Positions 61,619-64,000 of a DNA stretch of 64,000 bases are shown piece after piece. The notes under the pieces were generated by a model. The model was not told the origin of the DNA, made no database searches, and saw only the letters and a program-made list of their open reading frames with translations. Positions within the stretch are counted from its first letter, which is position 1, and every line of letters begins with the position of its first letter. Position numbers and translations under genes: made by a program. Origin of the DNA: Zelopaecilomyces penicillatus (taxonomy: Eukaryota; Ascomycota; Sordariomycetes; Hypocreales; Pseudodiploosporaceae); the NCBI GenBank assembly GCA_005765155.1, contig VCCP01000004.1:3596001-3660000 (forward strand), given 5' to 3'.

Positions 61619-61884
61619 AACACTCTACCAAAGCAACGGAGAAAACACATCACGACTATCATGTGCGAAATTTCCTTGGGTCTGGCCGTGTCACTCACTG
61701 CGATGAGCAAGCTAGGTTGCATTTATGTACTTGAATCCTTCTGCCGCTGTAATAACACGATGTATATAAGGTTTATGAGTAGAGCCATGGGTTAGCTGGG
61801 AGTATGGTTTCTTGATTAGAATTATAACACGGTCTCTAGATGTTGTACAAATACATTAGCTTTGTGGCCTTGTTTTCCTATGCC

Positions 61885-63999
61885 TTACTGATTTTCGTCA
61901 AATGCTTTTGCAAACAATTTTGGATATCGAATCCACAATTTGGGCTTTTGAGCCTCGATTTCCCGAGTCAACTCGGCTACGCCGGGTAGTATCTCCATTC
62001 CCCATGCATCCTCCACCAAACGCTTCAAGTTTTGTGTTGATACTTCATGGCTATCTCTCGCGCGATCTCTAGGCCGACCAGGAACCTGCCCAATCGCGAT
62101 GCGTGAAATTATAGCAGACCGAAGTACTTGCGTGTCAACTAGAACACCTTGGTCACGCAATATAGCGAGCAGTCGCACACCTCGAGCCATATCGAATCCA
62201 GCAAGTCCTAAAGGCTTTGTACTTTCGGATGACAACAGCTGCGGTCGCATAGCTAGGGTTTGGTCGAAGCCCCATCGAATTAGACGGCGTTGCAATGACG
62301 TGTCAAATATTCTTTGCACTGGATGCTCCCGGTGCGAGAACGGAAGGTCTGCAGGTATATATTCCTTCTCATCGGCCTTACGCTCGAGCCCTAGGTCCGA
62401 ATGTTCCCTTTCACTTTTGCATTGATCTGGGCGAGATCTTAGATCCTGTATATCGGCAGGCATGCTTGTCGGCTGGATGTTGGTCTTGCCGTCTGAGTCA
62501 CCAAGCATCCCTCTAGGCGGTTTGAGTATCGGCATAAAATTACCCCCCCTTTCTTTGCCGTTCGTTTCCTCCAACAAGATTTCGTGTGGACGATTCTGGC
62601 CGTCGTGGGTGCTTCTCAACTGTCCATTGACAGTCGTATGCTTGGATTTAGAAAGCATCTGCCTAGTGTGGGCTATGTCTCCTCCAGAAACAAGCAAGGG
62701 TGTGGGGAGGTCATCTCGGTGAACTGGTATCAAGCCTCCGTATGGTGGGCTGTAAAGATTGACAATCTCTAGACATAATTGTTCCAGTTCATCCAGACGT
62801 CCCAAACGTCCAAGGTTGTAAATGAGCACCCTCCAATACTGTACAGGAATGGCCACATCATGGCAGGATATGCGTCGCGTGATGTCGATGGCCTGGTCAA
62901 GATGATTATCCTCTGAGCTTTGCTCAGAAGCCCCCCTGGGCCAACACCGTTGTGGTTTTTGAAGTGGATGACCACCTAGTCCCCAAAATGCGCGCTTCAA
63001 CAGCTTGCTCGCACTATATTGTGCTACGTTCACTTTAAGTGCATCCATCCGGTCGAGAACCAGCCTTGCTTTTGTGAGACTTCTTTTTGAGAGCTCATTG
63101 GTGAGCAGTGAGTTGAGACGTCGTGATGCTGGGCCAGTTTCCATAGCCCATTCAATGGCCTGAAACAGTCGTTCCCGTTTCCAATCGCCTCGTCGTACCG
63201 CCTCAGCCATGAGCATCTGACGGGTTTCTACATCCTCGAACTCATCAGGATGGATATCGCAATGCAGTAGGTCAACAAGCAAGTCGTCTTCACCATTCCT
63301 TGCAAAGAAAATTAAAATCTTGCAATATGTTTGCGACGCTATCTCAACCCCCAGTCTTTCTAACTCAGTAATGCGAGTTGCAACGTCTTTCGCATCAAGC
63401 TCTCGAAGTGCCAGGGACTGCAAGGAACGAGGGCCCATGACACGAAGACCAAGCTTATGTATCAGGTTAATAGCAAAGTCTACCGAAGTCCAAGAACTCG
63501 CCAGCCATTTGGCGACAATCGAGTCGCTATGAATCCATCTAGGCGGGACATTGCAATGTATTGATTCGTCCGTGTTGTCAATAGTAAGTTTTTGAGTTTG
63601 CCGAATTTCGAGTCCTGCCGCCACTAATTCTTCGTTTAGAAGGCGCATAGATGGGTAATAGATGAGTAGAAATTTGAGGAATGGCTTCGCATCTGATGTT
63701 AATGGGAGATCATTGAATAAAATAAGTTTCTTTCTCCAAATCCGTGCTAATTTGGACTGTCCAGATGCGAAGAGCGGCGGGATAATATAGTCGTAAAGCT
63801 GGCGCTCTGAGTTAGAAACATACATCGTAGTCAGGCAGCTTTGCATCTTCGGTGTGGGATCAGTAATAAATGTCGCAAGGAGAGCTCCAAACACCTCAAG
63901 ACCAGGAGGGAAGGTTGGGGCCAAGTGAAAATGCCATTGAACAGCACTCTCGTAGTCGCATTTGTCGAGAAAAAAATGAATAACTTTCATATACAAATC
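61885..63999 (-). CDS. Helical-repeat (PPR-like) protein, N-terminus beyond window
   Basis: One long frame, open to the right edge of the window, so the start codon may lie outside. At least 704 residues are visible. It is helix-rich, with repeated two-helix units resembling pentatricopeptide repeats (for example YDYIIPPLFASGQSKLARIWRKK, EHLKA-like stretches and WRVLIYNLGRLGRLDELEQLC). A polar insert lies around residues 440-540. The stretch WLASSWTSVDFAINLIHKLG then LRVMGPRSLQSLALREL looks like a conserved core. Fungal proteins of this kind are usually mitochondrial and act in RNA processing or complex assembly. I infer that only from the repeat pattern; no targeting peptide can be seen because the N-terminus is missing. 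Confidence 0.6.
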   Translation of the reverse strand, partial: DLYMKVIHFFLDKCDYESAVQWHFHLAPTFPPGLEVFGALLATFITDPTPKMQSCLTTMYVSNSERQLYDYIIPPLFASGQSKLARIWRKKLILFNDLPLTSDAKPFLKFLLIYYPSMRLLNEELVAAGLEIRQTQKLTIDNTDESIHCNVPPRWIHSDSIVAKWLASSWTSVDFAINLIHKLGLRVMGPRSLQSLALRELDAKDVATRITELERLGVEIASQTYCKILIFFARNGEDDLLVDLLHCDIHPDEFEDVETRQMLMAEAVRRGDWKRERLFQAIEWAMETGPASRRLNSLLTNELSKRSLTKARLVLDRMDALKVNVAQYSASKLLKRAFWGLGGHPLQKPQRCWPRGASEQSSEDNHLDQAIDITRRISCHDVAIPVQYWRVLIYNLGRLGRLDELEQLCLEIVNLYSPPYGGLIPVHRDDLPTPLLVSGGDIAHTRQMLSKSKHTTVNGQLRSTHDGQNRPHEILLEETNGKERGGNFMPILKPPRGMLGDSDGKTNIQPTSMPADIQDLRSRPDQCKSEREHSDLGLERKADEKEYIPADLPFSHREHPVQRIFDTSLQRRLIRWGFDQTLAMRPQLLSSESTKPLGLAGFDMARGVRLLAILRDQGVLVDTQVLRSAIISRIAIGQVPGRPRDRARDSHEVSTQNLKRLVEDAWGMEILPGVAELTREIEAQKPKLWIRYPKLFAKAFDENQ

Positions 64000-64000
64000 T

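Overview
The window looks like nuclear DNA of a filamentous ascomycete, most likely a sordariomycete of the Hypocreales type. The genes have short GT-AG introns of about 45 to 120 bases and their products match fungal families (Ecm14, Gpc1, Tlg2, Pol4). Gene-rich DNA of ordinary GC content alternates sharply with gene-free blocks that are extremely AT-rich, almost without CpG, and carry C-to-T / G-to-A transition damage. That is the signature of repeat-induced point mutation (RIP). I cannot name the species. Layout: 1-3062 is an AT-rich RIP block. 3532-4725 is an unrecognised conserved-looking gene. 5400-7660 is a second AT block. 9334-13452 holds a convergent pair: the APC/C activator Cdh1/Fzr and a glycerophosphocholine acyltransferase (Gpc1). 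14000-25540 is a large repeat nest, described below. 26160-38885 carries SMC1 (cohesin), TFIIE-alpha, a family X DNA polymerase (Pol4), a MAPEG protein and the carboxypeptidase-like pseudoenzyme Ecm14. 40305-55148 carries a Sec7-PH ARF exchange factor, SRP72, an NCBP3-like RNA-binding protein, an OXNAD1-like oxidoreductase and AP-1 gamma-adaptin. 55561-57688 is a RIP-ruined piggyBac-like transposon. 58871-63999 carries calmodulin, the syntaxin Tlg2 and an edge-truncated helical-repeat protein. The repeat nest is the most informative structure. A full-length Ty1/copia retrotransposon (16846-23181, 475-bp LTRs, 5-bp target duplication ATTAC) sits inside an older, inverted solo LTR of its own family. 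That older LTR is bounded by its own duplication, TTATT. A third, unrelated solo LTR with duplication GAATT lies 360 bases to the left. The retroelement polyprotein can be read in one frame from gag to RNase H but is broken by more than 40 nonsense codons, mostly at positions where Gln or Trp is expected. The genes are mainly housekeeping: chromosome cohesion and cell-cycle exit (SMC1, Cdh1), transcription (TFIIE-alpha, NCBP3-like), end-joining repair (Pol4), and membrane traffic or secretion (ARF GEF, SRP72, AP-1 gamma, Tlg2, Gpc1). I found no secondary-metabolite cluster, CRISPR, tRNA or rRNA gene, and no clearly novel biochemical system. The strongest unusual signals are the nested LTR history, the piggyBac fossil with its palindromic ends, and the minisatellite-bearing LTR.
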